From JBCCCJ01 sp039029315 (lineage in GTDB: Bacteria; Bacteroidota; Bacteroidia; J057), in assembly GCA_039029315.1 (NCBI GenBank), contig JBCCGK010000021.1, positions 61,863-125,862 of the forward strand: a stretch of DNA of 64,000 nucleotides, written 5' to 3'. Positions 16,686 through 26,577 of this stretch are shown one piece after another (position 1 is the stretch's first letter; each line of letters begins with the position of its first letter). The position numbers and the translations under genes are program-made. The notes under the pieces are model-generated. The model did not search any database. It saw nothing but the letters and a program-made list of their open reading frames with translations, and was not told the origin of the DNA.

Positions 16686-19600
16686 TTATCTGTTCAATAT
16701 GAAAGTCTGTATCAGTCCTGAGTTATTTCCAACCACAATCATGTCCTCTCCACTTGCCCGTTTGAGAGTGGAGAGATGCTTGACATCTCCAGGGGCATAG
16801 AATCCACTTTCCATGGGGTTTAAGGGCAGAAAGTCTCCTGTTCCATTTCCCAACAAGGCCAAACCAAGACCGGCATCATTCCGTGCCGTCTCTGCTTCGG
16901 ACTGATACATATTCCCTGCCAGAAGGAGGTCCTTTTTCCCGTCCTGATTCATATCCATTACGACTATATCATTGACTGAGGAAAATTGCGCCTGGGAGGG
17001 CAATGAGTGAACAACAAATTCTCCCTCTCCCCGATTTTCTATATATACAGAACTAAACTGATAGGCTTCATAATGCAGCGCTTCAGACAGATTATCACTG
17101 CCATATACTTCTGAAAGGGTTGATTTGGCAAAACTGGCATATTGAGGAAATTTCTCTTTCAAATAAGGCATTTGCTCCGAAGAACATTGTCGCCCTCGCA
17201 AAGGAAATAGCTGTCCCTGGTTGAAGTATCCCAGGACGATATCCAGGCTTCCATTGTCATCAAAATCATGGGCATATACCTGAAAAGGTTCCGCCTCTGA
17301 AGCCTCGTATTTGTAGTTCAGACCGATATTGCCAGCAATGAAATCCATATCTCCATCCTGATCCATGTCTTCGGCCTCCAAGCTGTACCACCATCCCTGG
17401 GTCTTTCCAAGGGATGGGATGTTGATTCTATGAAGGTTTCCTTCCTGATTTTCGAATACTGTAATTGGCATCCATTCTCCGACTACCCATAGATCCTGAT
17501 CTCCATCCTTGTCATGATCTGTCCAGTGTGCATCGCTGACCATCCCTAATGTCCGCAACTCTGGACTCACTTGAGGGCTGATGTCTGTGAAGTTCCCTCC
17601 CTGATTTTGCAGCATGTAAGAGGAAGCTGGAAGTGGATATTTTCCAGGAATCATGCGAGCACCGACAAAAAGATCCATGTCCCCATCCTGATCATAATCC
17701 ACTGGTCTGACACAGGCCCCACTGACATGAATATCTGGCAGGGCAGTCTTGTTGCGTGTGAAGTTGCCTGTTCCATCGTTCAGATATAGGCGATCCGCAT
17801 ATTCTGGTGCTCCTTCTTCCCACTCATTGCTCCCACTGACTACATACAAGTCCTTATCTCCATCGCCATCTGCATCCAAAAAGGCAGCATCCATATCTTC
17901 AAAGCTGCGATCTTTTCTCCAGGTGCTTACAGAGATCTGAGAAAAGGAAGCATCCTGATTTTGAAGGAATAATGCCCCAGCTTGATCCTTGGCACCCCCA
18001 ATGTAGATATCATCTGTTCCATCTCCATTGACATCTGCTGTGGCGAGTGCCGGTCCTAGTTGAGAATATTTGTGTGGCAGGAGAATTTCAGTGGCAAAAT
18101 CATCATAAACTGTCTCTGTATGGTGAAAGGCGATGGGTGAAGGGCTCGTTTCTTTAATAAGGGTCGGAGCTTCCTGTTGTTCATCGGTAGATTTTTGGGC
18201 ATTTTCCTGACTGATCAGGAGTCGTTGGTCGGCTGAGATATCCTTCATCCGGGTCATATTGCCGTTTGGCCATTGCACGATCATTTCTTGAATCTTGGTT
18301 TCCTGCCCAAGACCAATATGAAGGATAGCCTCTACCGAGGATTGAAAGCCCCTGCTTCTCTGAATCTCCGAATATTGACTGCCCTGATCAGTTTTGACTT
18401 CTATCTTTGCCCCGATCCCAGCAATATTATCTTCTGACCCTTGCAATTCTATTTGTAGATAATGGGCATTGGTCATCGTTCTCGTATGATTTTCGTACAC
18501 ACTAGCCACATCATCTAGATTGTTCAGGATCACATCCAGGTCACCATCAAGATCCAGGTCTGCATAAGCAGCACCGGTCGAAAAGCCTTCAAAATCAATG
18601 CCCCAGGCATCGCTTTGATCAATGAAGGGAAAATCACCCTGGTTCTGAAAGGTATAATTCTTCAGTCGTTCAACCGGGAAGTTCTCGATCAGGTCCATGG
18701 ATCGGGGCTGTTGTTGATCAGAAACTTTGGCAGCCACTTCGGACAGAATATCCTTGTACTGAATATCTCTTCGGATGCCATTGCTGATGAATAGATCTTT
18801 CCATCCATCATTGTCCATGTCGAAAAATAGAGGCCCCCAACTCCAATCTGTTTCTTCCACCCCAGCAAATTCTGCCACTTCACTGAATCGACCTTTGCCA
18901 GCGTTCAACTGAAGGGTGTTCTGCATGTATTGATAATGGTAGCCTTCGGCGATCATACGATTGAAGCGCTCGATATCCATGCTGGCCATATGTGCCTTTT
19001 TGCGATAATTGTCGGCAGCTTGCATATCGCAGACCATAATATCCGGCAAGCCATCATTGTTCACATCAGCTGCGTCACTGCCCATGCTCGAAAAAGAGGT
19101 ATGTCCCAGGTATTGCTCCAGTTCATTCCTGAAGCTTCCATCTCCTTGATTGATATACAGGACATCTGGCTCAAAGAAATCATTGGCGACATAGATATCC
19201 GGCCAGCCATCCTGATTCCAGTCGGCGATGGATGCACTCAGCCCAAAACCAAAATGCTGAATACCTGCCTCCTGACTCACCTCAGTGAATTGGAGATGGC
19301 CTGACTTGCCAGACGGGCCATCGTTTCGGTAGAGTTTGTCAGATTCATCCGCTTCTGGCTTTCCTTTCAAGGAGAATAATTCTTCTTGATTGGCAAAGAA
19401 TTTGGAGGAGTGATTGACCAAATATAGATCGAGATCCCCATCGATATCATAGTCAAAAAAATAGGCTTGAACAGAGTAAGCATTGTCATTAAGGCCATAC
19501 TCGCGGGCCTGTTCTTCAAATTTGTTGTTCCCTTGGTTGATGTACAGAAGGTTGTTCCGAAAGCCCCGCATTCCTGATCGACACACATAGATGTCTAGTC

Positions 19601-20030
19601 GACCATCTTGGTTGAGATCAACAAAGCTCACGCCTGTTGTCCACAAATTTTGTTTGAGAATGCCAGCTTTTCGGGTAATGTCTTCAAACTGGAGATCTCC
19701 CTTGTTGAGGTACAATCGATCTCCAACCATATTTCCCGTGAAATAAATATCTGGCAGTTGGTCTCCATTGATATCTCCAACAGCGACTCCTCCTCCATTG
19801 TAATAGTAGGGGAAGCTGAGAAAGTTTTGTTGCTCGCTTTCTTTGATATCATTGGAGAAGAGGACGCCTGATTGTTCGGGAAGTACGATCGTGAATAGAC
19901 TAGAGGGGGTTGGAGAAGGAGGTTCAGATTGTTGACACCCCACATTCAGGCACAAAAAAAGGCAAAGGGACATAGCCATAGCTGCATCCCTTTTGCCGGA
20001 TTTTGAAATAATGTTGGTCTGGTGGATCAA
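16686..20030 (-). CDS. Giant FG-GAP/VCBS-repeat lipoprotein with ASPIC/UnbV domain (CRTAC1-like), paralogue
   Basis: 1114 residues, same architecture as its downstream neighbour: lipoprotein signal (LCLNVGC), multiple FG-GAP/VCBS calcium loops (INGDQLPD, LNQDGRLD, YDIDGDLD), central ASPIC/UnbV segment (RSRGFQSSVEA..LHIGLG, then VQWPNGN), then a second repeat block. The TTG start at 20030 overlaps the susD stop (TTGA), indicating coupling, and gives a signal peptide with a basic n-region. The ATG at 19979 would remove the basic residues and is the alternative. The two paralogues probably arose by tandem duplication. They occupy the position where polysaccharide utilization loci normally carry surface glycan-binding proteins. 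Confidence 0.85.
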   Translation of the reverse strand: MIHQTNIISKSGKRDAAMAMSLCLFLCLNVGCQQSEPPSPTPSSLFTIVLPEQSGVLFSNDIKESEQQNFLSFPYYYNGGGVAVGDINGDQLPDIYFTGNMVGDRLYLNKGDLQFEDITRKAGILKQNLWTTGVSFVDLNQDGRLDIYVCRSGMRGFRNNLLYINQGNNKFEEQAREYGLNDNAYSVQAYFFDYDIDGDLDLYLVNHSSKFFANQEELFSLKGKPEADESDKLYRNDGPSGKSGHLQFTEVSQEAGIQHFGFGLSASIADWNQDGWPDIYVANDFFEPDVLYINQGDGSFRNELEQYLGHTSFSSMGSDAADVNNDGLPDIMVCDMQAADNYRKKAHMASMDIERFNRMIAEGYHYQYMQNTLQLNAGKGRFSEVAEFAGVEETDWSWGPLFFDMDNDGWKDLFISNGIRRDIQYKDILSEVAAKVSDQQQPRSMDLIENFPVERLKNYTFQNQGDFPFIDQSDAWGIDFEGFSTGAAYADLDLDGDLDVILNNLDDVASVYENHTRTMTNAHYLQIELQGSEDNIAGIGAKIEVKTDQGSQYSEIQRSRGFQSSVEAILHIGLGQETKIQEMIVQWPNGNMTRMKDISADQRLLISQENAQKSTDEQQEAPTLIKETSPSPIAFHHTETVYDDFATEILLPHKYSQLGPALATADVNGDGTDDIYIGGAKDQAGALFLQNQDASFSQISVSTWRKDRSFEDMDAAFLDADGDGDKDLYVVSGSNEWEEGAPEYADRLYLNDGTGNFTRNKTALPDIHVSGACVRPVDYDQDGDMDLFVGARMIPGKYPLPASSYMLQNQGGNFTDISPQVSPELRTLGMVSDAHWTDHDKDGDQDLWVVGEWMPITVFENQEGNLHRINIPSLGKTQGWWYSLEAEDMDQDGDMDFIAGNIGLNYKYEASEAEPFQVYAHDFDDNGSLDIVLGYFNQGQLFPLRGRQCSSEQMPYLKEKFPQYASFAKSTLSEVYGSDNLSEALHYEAYQFSSVYIENRGEGEFVVHSLPSQAQFSSVNDIVVMDMNQDGKKDLLLAGNMYQSEAETARNDAGLGLALLGNGTGDFLPLNPMESGFYAPGDVKHLSTLKRASGEDMIVVGNNSGLIQTFILNR

Positions 20031-21517
20031 TTTGGATATTGGGTTAGGTTCGGCATGAGGTCCAACTCAGCAAGCGGGATCGGCCAAAACTCATGCGTCC
20101 CTGTAACAAATCCAAGCGGTCCCAATCTTTCTGCTGATAATCCCCATCGAGCCAGGTCAAAATATCGATGCCCCTCAAAGAGCAGCTCCCTTCGCCGCTC
20201 ATCCCGAATCAGATCCCGTAAGGTTCCCTGATTGCTTTCCGTTATATCCGGCACTTCTGCTCTGGCTCGGATCATATTGAGTGGAACAAGCGCATCGCTG
20301 GAACGTCCCACTTCATTCAAGGCTTCAGCCAAATTTAACAAAACTTCTGCATATCGAAGAATGGTGAAGTTTACATCAAAGTTTTTGTTGTCAGGCTGGG
20401 ACATAGACTTTCCTTCAGGCAGCCATTTCTTGGTATTGGCTCCATTGAAATAGGTGGTATTCATCCCACCTGAGGGGAAGGGTTCACGGATTCCATCTCC
20501 ATTTGTATCGATGGAATCTCCAGCTCCGACAACCAGAACATTGGCCTTGCGGCGGATATCGCCATCTTCATACTGCTCATAAGACTCCACACTTGGACTG
20601 TACCAGTTGGCCCAACCAATTACAGGACTCCAGTGGATAGAGTATAGATTTTCTGAACTGGCTCCCCAAAAACCGGGCGCCTGCCCTACAGCCTGAAATT
20701 CAAAAATAGATTCGGCGCTATTTTCATTTTGGCCGTTGAACATATTCTCATAGTCTTTCAGTCCCTCGGTCAACGAGTATTGGCCTAAGTTCATGACCTG
20801 TTCAGCCGCTGAGATAGCACCATTCCAGTTTTCGGTATATAGGTAGATTCTGCTCAAGAGTCCAAGAGCTGCCCCTTTTGTTGCACGCCCCACTGGATCA
20901 CTGGCTGCAGCAGGAAGGTCGCTAGCAGCTTCCGTGAGATCTGTCTCCATTTGGCCGAAAATGACACTCCTGTCCGTCCGGGCCAACTCAGCATATTCCT
21001 CCCGAGTCAGTACTTCAGTCACCAGTGGTACATCCCCAAAGGCGATCACCAAATTGAAATAATACAAGGCGCGCAGGAATTTGGCCTCAGCTGCATAACG
21101 AGATCTTAGGCTAGCATCCATATCGATTTCAGGCAATTTTTCCAGCAAGATATTGGCTCTAAAAATGCCTTTATAAGCATCATACCACCTCGAAGTCGAA
21201 AAAGGGTTAGAGGGTTCCCAGCGAAAGTCACTGGCTGCTTTGAAAAAGGTACCATAATTTCCATTGTCACCCGTAAGTTCATTGATATCATCACTGGGGG
21301 CATCACCGAGTACAAATACAGATTCGCGATACAATCCTTTTTGGCTGATGGCATCATATACAGCGGTTAGCGCTTGTTCGGCATGGGTAGCGTCCTGAAA
21401 GAAGTTTTCATCGACTACCCCATTGTTGAATTCTTTTGTTACAAACTCCTCTGAGCAAGCCATGATGATCATCATCAAGGCTGCAAAGGAGATTCCTAAA
21501 AATATAATCCTTTTCAT
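20027..21517 (-). CDS. SusD/RagB-family nutrient-binding outer-membrane lipoprotein
   Basis: 496 residues with a lipoprotein signal (MMIIMAC, Cys near 21) and the SusD hallmarks: early TPR-like helices (FFQDATHAEQALTAVYDAI), the LRALYYFNLVIAFGDVPLV segment, and a C-terminal RDERRRELLFEGHRYFDLARWG. SusD caps the SusC TonB-dependent channel on the cell surface and delivers oligosaccharide or other ligands to it. It lies downstream of susC, separated by 197 bp containing a palindromic repeat, and overlaps the next gene. The ligand is unknown. Confidence 0.95.
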   Translation of the reverse strand: MKRIIFLGISFAALMMIIMACSEEFVTKEFNNGVVDENFFQDATHAEQALTAVYDAISQKGLYRESVFVLGDAPSDDINELTGDNGNYGTFFKAASDFRWEPSNPFSTSRWYDAYKGIFRANILLEKLPEIDMDASLRSRYAAEAKFLRALYYFNLVIAFGDVPLVTEVLTREEYAELARTDRSVIFGQMETDLTEAASDLPAAASDPVGRATKGAALGLLSRIYLYTENWNGAISAAEQVMNLGQYSLTEGLKDYENMFNGQNENSAESIFEFQAVGQAPGFWGASSENLYSIHWSPVIGWANWYSPSVESYEQYEDGDIRRKANVLVVGAGDSIDTNGDGIREPFPSGGMNTTYFNGANTKKWLPEGKSMSQPDNKNFDVNFTILRYAEVLLNLAEALNEVGRSSDALVPLNMIRARAEVPDITESNQGTLRDLIRDERRRELLFEGHRYFDLARWGLSAERLGPLGFVTGTHEFWPIPLAELDLMPNLTQYPN

Positions 21518-21555
21518 ATGTTAAATATGTAAAAATGATTTTGCATTTAGTAATA

Positions 21556-21695
21556 CGAGAAAATAAATTTTCGAGTTTTGGGCAGAGATTTTGTACCAGA
21601 ACAAGGAAGAAAAACCGAATGTACCGAGGCACATGAGGCTTTTTCTGACGCAGGGCTGGTGCAAAAGGTCAAGCAAAACGAAAGCTTATTTTTTT
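21556..21695. repeat. Imperfect long palindrome between susC and susD, relative of the 167-bp elements
   Basis: A long imperfect inverted repeat centred near 21626. The arms share TTTCG..TTTTG and GAAAAA..ACC features with their complement (AAAAAGCCTCATG), and the core AAAAACCGAATGTA..ACATGAGG matches the core of the element at 26578. It lacks the GAGACTGTTT ends. Because it sits in the susC-susD mRNA, it could fold into a hairpin that lowers susD relative to susC or protects mRNA ends; that effect is inference. Boundaries are approximate. Confidence 0.6.
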
Positions 21696-21714
21696 GAGTG
21701 TTACTTAACAATCC

Positions 21715-24700
21715 TTAAAAACTGAGGTTAATTCCTACTGAGATATTCCGTACCTGTGGATAGAGGTCTTGATAGATTCCAGCGGCAGCACTTACATTCT
21801 GATCAAGGCCTACCTCAGGATCGATTCCGGTAAATTTGGTGATGACAAAGACATTCTGGCTGGCAACATAGATCCTTGCTGATCCCATATTCGCAGCATT
21901 GAGTACGCTTTTGGGCAGGTTTACCCCAATCTGTAGCGTCTTCAATCTCAAGAAAGAGCCATCTTCGACCAGGTGATCTCCGATCCGAATATTCTGGTTG
22001 GGATCAGATACATGAGGTCTTGGGATTTCGTCACTCGTTCCAGGACCACTCCAGGCATTGACGACCACACTGCTCTTGTTATAGGCTCTACCGGATGATT
22101 CCAGCTGAGATCTGGCGATATTGAGGATCTCATTTCCTTGCACGCCGAAGAATTGAAAGTTCATATCCAGAATCTTGTATCGCAAGGTACCTCCAAAACC
22201 ATAGGTGAAGTTCGGCACGGGGCTTCCCATGATGTATTTGTCATCACTGTCTACTTTCCCGTCTCCGTTTCTGTCAGCCCATCGAAAATCTCCAGGGCCT
22301 GTACCGAGCTGTTGGTAAGGTGTGCTTGGATCGCCATCAACTGCATTGGCCGCATCTACTTCTTCCTGGGTTTGGAACAGCCCAAGGGTTTCGAGGCCTA
22401 AAAATATTCCCAATGGATGTCCTGGTCTGATGACAGAGGTTGCCCCGGAACCAGAGTAGGTATAGGCAACAATTTCATCTTTTCCACCAAGGTCTATGAC
22501 TTCACTTGTAAAGGTGGTCAGGTTGGCGTTAAATTCATACTGAAAATCACCAGTAAAATTCCTGAAGGCTGTACCAAGTTCAATCCCGCTATTGACCAAT
22601 TCTCCTACATTATCCACAGTTGTTCCCAAGCCGGATACACCTGGCAAATCGAGTACCAGCAACATATCTGTCCGGGTTCGGTTAAAGTATTCTGCACTCA
22701 AGGTCAGCTTGTCATCGAATAATCCTGCATCAAAGCCAAAATTGTACTCTGTAGAGGTTTCCCATTGCACTCCCGGATTGGCCAGGTTTTCCAAAGCGGC
22801 TCCAAGCAGGGATACGCCCGTTTGATTTCCAAAGGCATAATCAAAGGCAGTACTGAGCGTAGCAAGATATCTAAAATTACCAATTGCATCCGATCCTACC
22901 TGTCCCCATCCACCTCTCAATTTCAGGTCTGTGATAAACAAGCTTTCAGGCCAGAAGTTTTCCTTCGAAACCCGCCATCCTGCCGTAAATGATGGAAATA
23001 CCCCAAATTTATTTTCTGGACCAAACTTGGAAGAGCCATCACGCCTAACCGCAGCCGTCAACAGGTATTTCCCATCATAGTCATAGACAAGCCTTCCAAA
23101 AACTGACGCAAGAGATTCTTCTGAGAAGCTACTGGTACTGGTTAATTCGGTAGCCCCTGTTACGATTTCTGTGAATACATTCGTATTAAAGCGACCTGTT
23201 GAGGTCAACCCTCGGAATCTGAAATCCTGCGCAGAAGTTCCGGCTGTCAGGTTGATCGTATTTTTTCCAAAGGTATTGGAATAGCTAGCCGTATTTTCCC
23301 ACAACCAGAAAAAGGAGTTGTTATTGGTTCGCCGAATGGTAGACAGTCCAACTTCGATCAAGCCTTCACTATAGCTGGGCTCCCAAAAGTAGTCGCTGAG
23401 ATTGTTGATGTCAGCAGAAAAGCTACTTTTCAGAACCAGTCCCTTGATTGGTTCAACCTGCAAATAGACATTGCCCAGAATCCTGTCCGTGGCATTGTCT
23501 CTATCAGGAAGTGTGTATAGAGCTACCTGATTTCTTCTTCTTTCCAGGTCCGTATTCTCCGGTCCTGCAAAACTGCCATCAGCATTGTAGATTGGCTGTG
23601 TAGGCAGGGCTTGATACAGATTGGTGAAAGACCCATGGATAAAGGTCCGATTCCCAGCATTGTTGTTATACTGAGAACTTCGGCTATACATCAGGCTGTT
23701 TCCAATTTTGATCTTGTCAGTGATCTGATTGTCTGTATTGGCCCGGAATGAATATCGGTTGGCATAGGTGGTAAACATGATCCCTTCATTGTTGAAGTAG
23801 TTCATGGATATATAGTAATTATTCCGTGGGCCTCCACCTGAGACAGAGACTTGGTGATCTGTCAACCACCCATTGCTGATGATCTCATCCACATAGTTGA
23901 CCCCTTCTCCCAATGACGCTGGATTGCTGAATGGCGGGGGATTCCCTGCTGCAGCAAAAGCGGCATTCATGTTGGTCGCAAATTCCATCGCATTCATCGG
24001 GCGAGGAAGGTTGCTTGTTGGTTGCTGAATCCCTACATAGCCACTGTATTCGATCCGGGGTTTGCCAGCTTCTCCACGCTTGGTCGTAATGAGGACGACC
24101 CCATTGGCTGCTCTTGCTCCATATATCGCAGTGGAAGCAGCATCCTTCAGGATATCAATGGATGCAATATCATTCGGATTGATCGTTGCCAGTGGATTGG
24201 AGTTTTCATTATTGCCTGCTCCGACAATCACCCCATCAATCACATAGAGAGGGTTGCTATTGTTGATCGAACCAATTCCTCTAATTCTGACAAATACCCC
24301 TCCACCAGGTTGTCCACCATTGGTTGTCACATAGACACCAGGAACCTTACCTTGCATCGCTACATCGAAACTGGGAGATTGAACCTTGGCAATATCATCA
24401 GCCTGTACTGAGACAATGGAACCTGTAACATTTGATTTTCTTTGGGTTCCATACCCAACCACAACTACTTCATCTAACTCTGATGTAGCTGGAGACAGGC
24501 TAACATTGACTTCTGTTCGGTTCCCTATTTCGACTTCCTGGGTTTCATATCCAATATAGGAAAAAACCAATGTGGTCGCACCCTCAGGAACAGACACAGA
24601 ATACTGCCCACTTTCGTTGGTCAAGGCACCAACCGTGGTATTCTGAACGGTAACCGTTCCTCCGACGAGAGGAGAATTGACATCCTCTCCTGTCATCGTT

Positions 24701-24804
24701 CCGGAGACCGTTTTCTGGGCCTGAAGATTCGTAAAAAATCCTATGCACAACACAAAGCTGATTAGCTTTGGCAGGCATAGGCGTTTAGAGTAAAGTTGCA
24801 ACAT
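21715..24804 (-). CDS. SusC/RagA-family TonB-dependent outer-membrane transporter
   Basis: 1029 residues: Sec signal (ending NLQAQ), an N-terminal carboxypeptidase-regulatory-like domain (SGTMTGEDVNSPLVGGTV..YIGYETQEV), the conserved DEVVVVGYGTQRK stretch, a plug domain (PGVYVTTNGGQPGG; GSINNSNPLYVIDG; DILKDAASTAIYGARAANG) and a 22-strand barrel ending in SVGINLSF. It imports SusD-bound ligands using TonB energy. It is first in the leftward susC-susD-FG-GAP-FG-GAP operon and divergent from a PKD-domain protein. No anti-sigma-interacting STN extension is visible, so regulation is probably not through an ECF sigma/anti-sigma pair; the nearby hybrid two-component regulator is a candidate controller. 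Confidence 0.96.
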   Translation of the reverse strand: MLQLYSKRLCLPKLISFVLCIGFFTNLQAQKTVSGTMTGEDVNSPLVGGTVTVQNTTVGALTNESGQYSVSVPEGATTLVFSYIGYETQEVEIGNRTEVNVSLSPATSELDEVVVVGYGTQRKSNVTGSIVSVQADDIAKVQSPSFDVAMQGKVPGVYVTTNGGQPGGGVFVRIRGIGSINNSNPLYVIDGVIVGAGNNENSNPLATINPNDIASIDILKDAASTAIYGARAANGVVLITTKRGEAGKPRIEYSGYVGIQQPTSNLPRPMNAMEFATNMNAAFAAAGNPPPFSNPASLGEGVNYVDEIISNGWLTDHQVSVSGGGPRNNYYISMNYFNNEGIMFTTYANRYSFRANTDNQITDKIKIGNSLMYSRSSQYNNNAGNRTFIHGSFTNLYQALPTQPIYNADGSFAGPENTDLERRRNQVALYTLPDRDNATDRILGNVYLQVEPIKGLVLKSSFSADINNLSDYFWEPSYSEGLIEVGLSTIRRTNNNSFFWLWENTASYSNTFGKNTINLTAGTSAQDFRFRGLTSTGRFNTNVFTEIVTGATELTSTSSFSEESLASVFGRLVYDYDGKYLLTAAVRRDGSSKFGPENKFGVFPSFTAGWRVSKENFWPESLFITDLKLRGGWGQVGSDAIGNFRYLATLSTAFDYAFGNQTGVSLLGAALENLANPGVQWETSTEYNFGFDAGLFDDKLTLSAEYFNRTRTDMLLVLDLPGVSGLGTTVDNVGELVNSGIELGTAFRNFTGDFQYEFNANLTTFTSEVIDLGGKDEIVAYTYSGSGATSVIRPGHPLGIFLGLETLGLFQTQEEVDAANAVDGDPSTPYQQLGTGPGDFRWADRNGDGKVDSDDKYIMGSPVPNFTYGFGGTLRYKILDMNFQFFGVQGNEILNIARSQLESSGRAYNKSSVVVNAWSGPGTSDEIPRPHVSDPNQNIRIGDHLVEDGSFLRLKTLQIGVNLPKSVLNAANMGSARIYVASQNVFVITKFTGIDPEVGLDQNVSAAAGIYQDLYPQVRNISVGINLSF

Positions 24805-25341
24805 AGTAGTAAATAATTAAGATAAGATAAGTGGTATTCATTAGGATAATGAAAGATGTGTTGTATAGCCTTATGAAAGAAATATCATGATCAATAAATA
24901 GAACAACAGCAGAAATCCGATAGAAAAAACAATCTCCGATTTTGTCAATCGAACAAAACGGAACTTGTTTTTTGAATTTCTGGACACAGAATCATATTTG
25001 AATTATGCTCATAGAAAGGTACAGGATTCAGCGGGCCAGAAATGAAAAAAATCGACCAATTCATCCTACAGCTATAACATGCTCTGAAATATTGGTGCGA
25101 TTTGATCCAGATGCTGTTAGAAACTGTCTTGATTTCCCTTTTTCCCTGAAAGATTTGGCTTTGGGGGAATCTGAGTGTGTCATTTTTTCTCATAAACCCT
25201 AAATCCTGCTTTCTTTGAGAAGTATTCACAATCAAGACTGTTTCTTCTTTATGTTGGACAAGCAGGGTGTTTCTTCTTTCCGACCAATGAACCAGAATAA
25301 CTTCAGCTATTCTCATGTATCAACAAGAACTTATGTACACG
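24805..25341. other. Divergent promoter region between susC and the PKD-domain gene
   Basis: 537 bp, AT-rich, expected to carry the promoter of the susC operon and of the rightward secreted protein. The open frames in it have no domain and weak starts. I see no clear repeat, riboswitch or operator here. Confidence 0.4.
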
Positions 25342-26472
25342 ATGAAGACAATCCTTTTGTTCATTGTCTTTAGTTGGATGTTTCTATCCACATTGCTAGC
25401 CCAGCGCCTTCCCTCCTATCAGACAGCTCGGCAAGGAAGCGTGTTTCAGATCTTCCAATTTCCCAGAGATCAAATGCCCAGAATTGATGGCCAAACGCAA
25501 GATTGGGAGATGGTGCCTGCATCCTATCGGTATGGTACGGAACTGCTGAAGGACACCGAGGATGGCATGGGAACAGAAATCGATCCCCAGGATCTCGACG
25601 TTCAAGTAACGGTAGGCTGGGTCAAAGGACTGAACCGCCTGTATTTTTTGTACGAAGCCTATGATGATTATTGGGATTTTGGCAGGTTCAATCCAAAGGG
25701 ATATCTCAATGATATTTTTGAAATAGCCATAGATGGAGATCTGTCAGGTGGCCCTTTCATTTTCAATCCTATTTACCCAAAAGAAAGCATGAAATGGGCG
25801 AGTCATACCCCCGAGTATCTGGAAAATCACTTTCGATTTAGTGGGGTGCATGCCCAGAATTATCATATCTACACCCCTCCTGTCAATCAGGCCTGGGTAT
25901 TGGTTTGGGGAAATCAGCATTGGATTGCAGAGTTTCCGTATGCCAATTATGCTTATCAGTATGATTTTGAACCAGGAGACAGTGGCAAACTGGTCCTGGA
26001 ATGCTGGTTGACGCCATTCGACTATGCGCCTTATAAGGGGCCAGAAGAAGCAATAGAATCCCAGCTGGTCGAAAACAAGATGATTGGGCTTTCCTGGTCT
26101 ATCCTCGAGTTTGATGGAGGGAAACGAGAAGGGCACATCAATCTGTCGCATGATACCCGAATGGTCAAGGATGCTTCCTATTTATGCGCCTTTCAATTGA
26201 TGCCGTTGGAGAAACAGTTCCTGGACCCCATCCGGGCAGCTTGGCGCTTTGACATCATAGATATGGACCAGGGCCTCGTTGCTTTCCAGGACGAATCAAT
26301 TGGGAATGTCCAACGCTGGCATTGGGATTTTGGGGATGGAACCTATTCATCCGAGCAACATCCCATTCATCGCTTCACAGAGAAAGGAGTGCACAAGGTA
26401 ATTACGCTGGAAGTTACTGGTCCCGAGGGGAGTTCCAAGCGAAGCCGGTATTGGGAGGTGATGATTCGGTAA
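25342..26472 (+). CDS. Secreted carbohydrate-binding-like protein with C-terminal PKD domain
   Basis: About 376 residues after choosing the ATG at 25342, which begins a clean Sec signal (MKTILLF..LLAQ); ATGs at 25315 and 25333 are alternatives. The middle part (PRIDGQTQDWEMVPASYRYG; VTVGWVKGLNRLYFLYEAYDD; NDIFEIAIDGDLSGG) resembles the CBM9/DOMON-like beta-sandwich found in extracellular sugar-binding proteins. The C-terminus is a PKD domain with the hallmark WHWDFGDGTYSSEQHP. No type IX sorting domain is visible. Lying next to the susC operon and hybrid regulator, it probably binds glycans outside the inner membrane. Catalysis is not indicated. Confidence 0.8.
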   Translation: MKTILLFIVFSWMFLSTLLAQRLPSYQTARQGSVFQIFQFPRDQMPRIDGQTQDWEMVPASYRYGTELLKDTEDGMGTEIDPQDLDVQVTVGWVKGLNRLYFLYEAYDDYWDFGRFNPKGYLNDIFEIAIDGDLSGGPFIFNPIYPKESMKWASHTPEYLENHFRFSGVHAQNYHIYTPPVNQAWVLVWGNQHWIAEFPYANYAYQYDFEPGDSGKLVLECWLTPFDYAPYKGPEEAIESQLVENKMIGLSWSILEFDGGKREGHINLSHDTRMVKDASYLCAFQLMPLEKQFLDPIRAAWRFDIIDMDQGLVAFQDESIGNVQRWHWDFGDGTYSSEQHPIHRFTEKGVHKVITLEVTGPEGSSKRSRYWEVMIR

Positions 26473-26491
26473 ATCTTCATGGTGAAGGTAT

Positions 26492-26515
26492 GGGGTATAG
26501 GGGTATAGGGGTATA
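26492..26515. repeat. Short tandem repeat (GGGGTATA x3)
   Basis: Three perfect head-to-tail copies of the 8-mer GGGGTATA, 19 bp after the stop codon of the PKD-domain gene and before the palindromic element. Eight is not a multiple of three, but the repeat is non-coding here. Confidence 0.85.
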
Positions 26516-26577
26516 AGGCATTGATTGCCAGTGAATTGATTCAGGACAAAAATACCGGATTCATTTTGTTCTAGTAC

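Noticed and set aside
24945..25316. 123-residue minus-strand open frame in the susC divergent region
   Set aside because: Overlaps the promoter region, no domain; shadow of AT-rich sequence.
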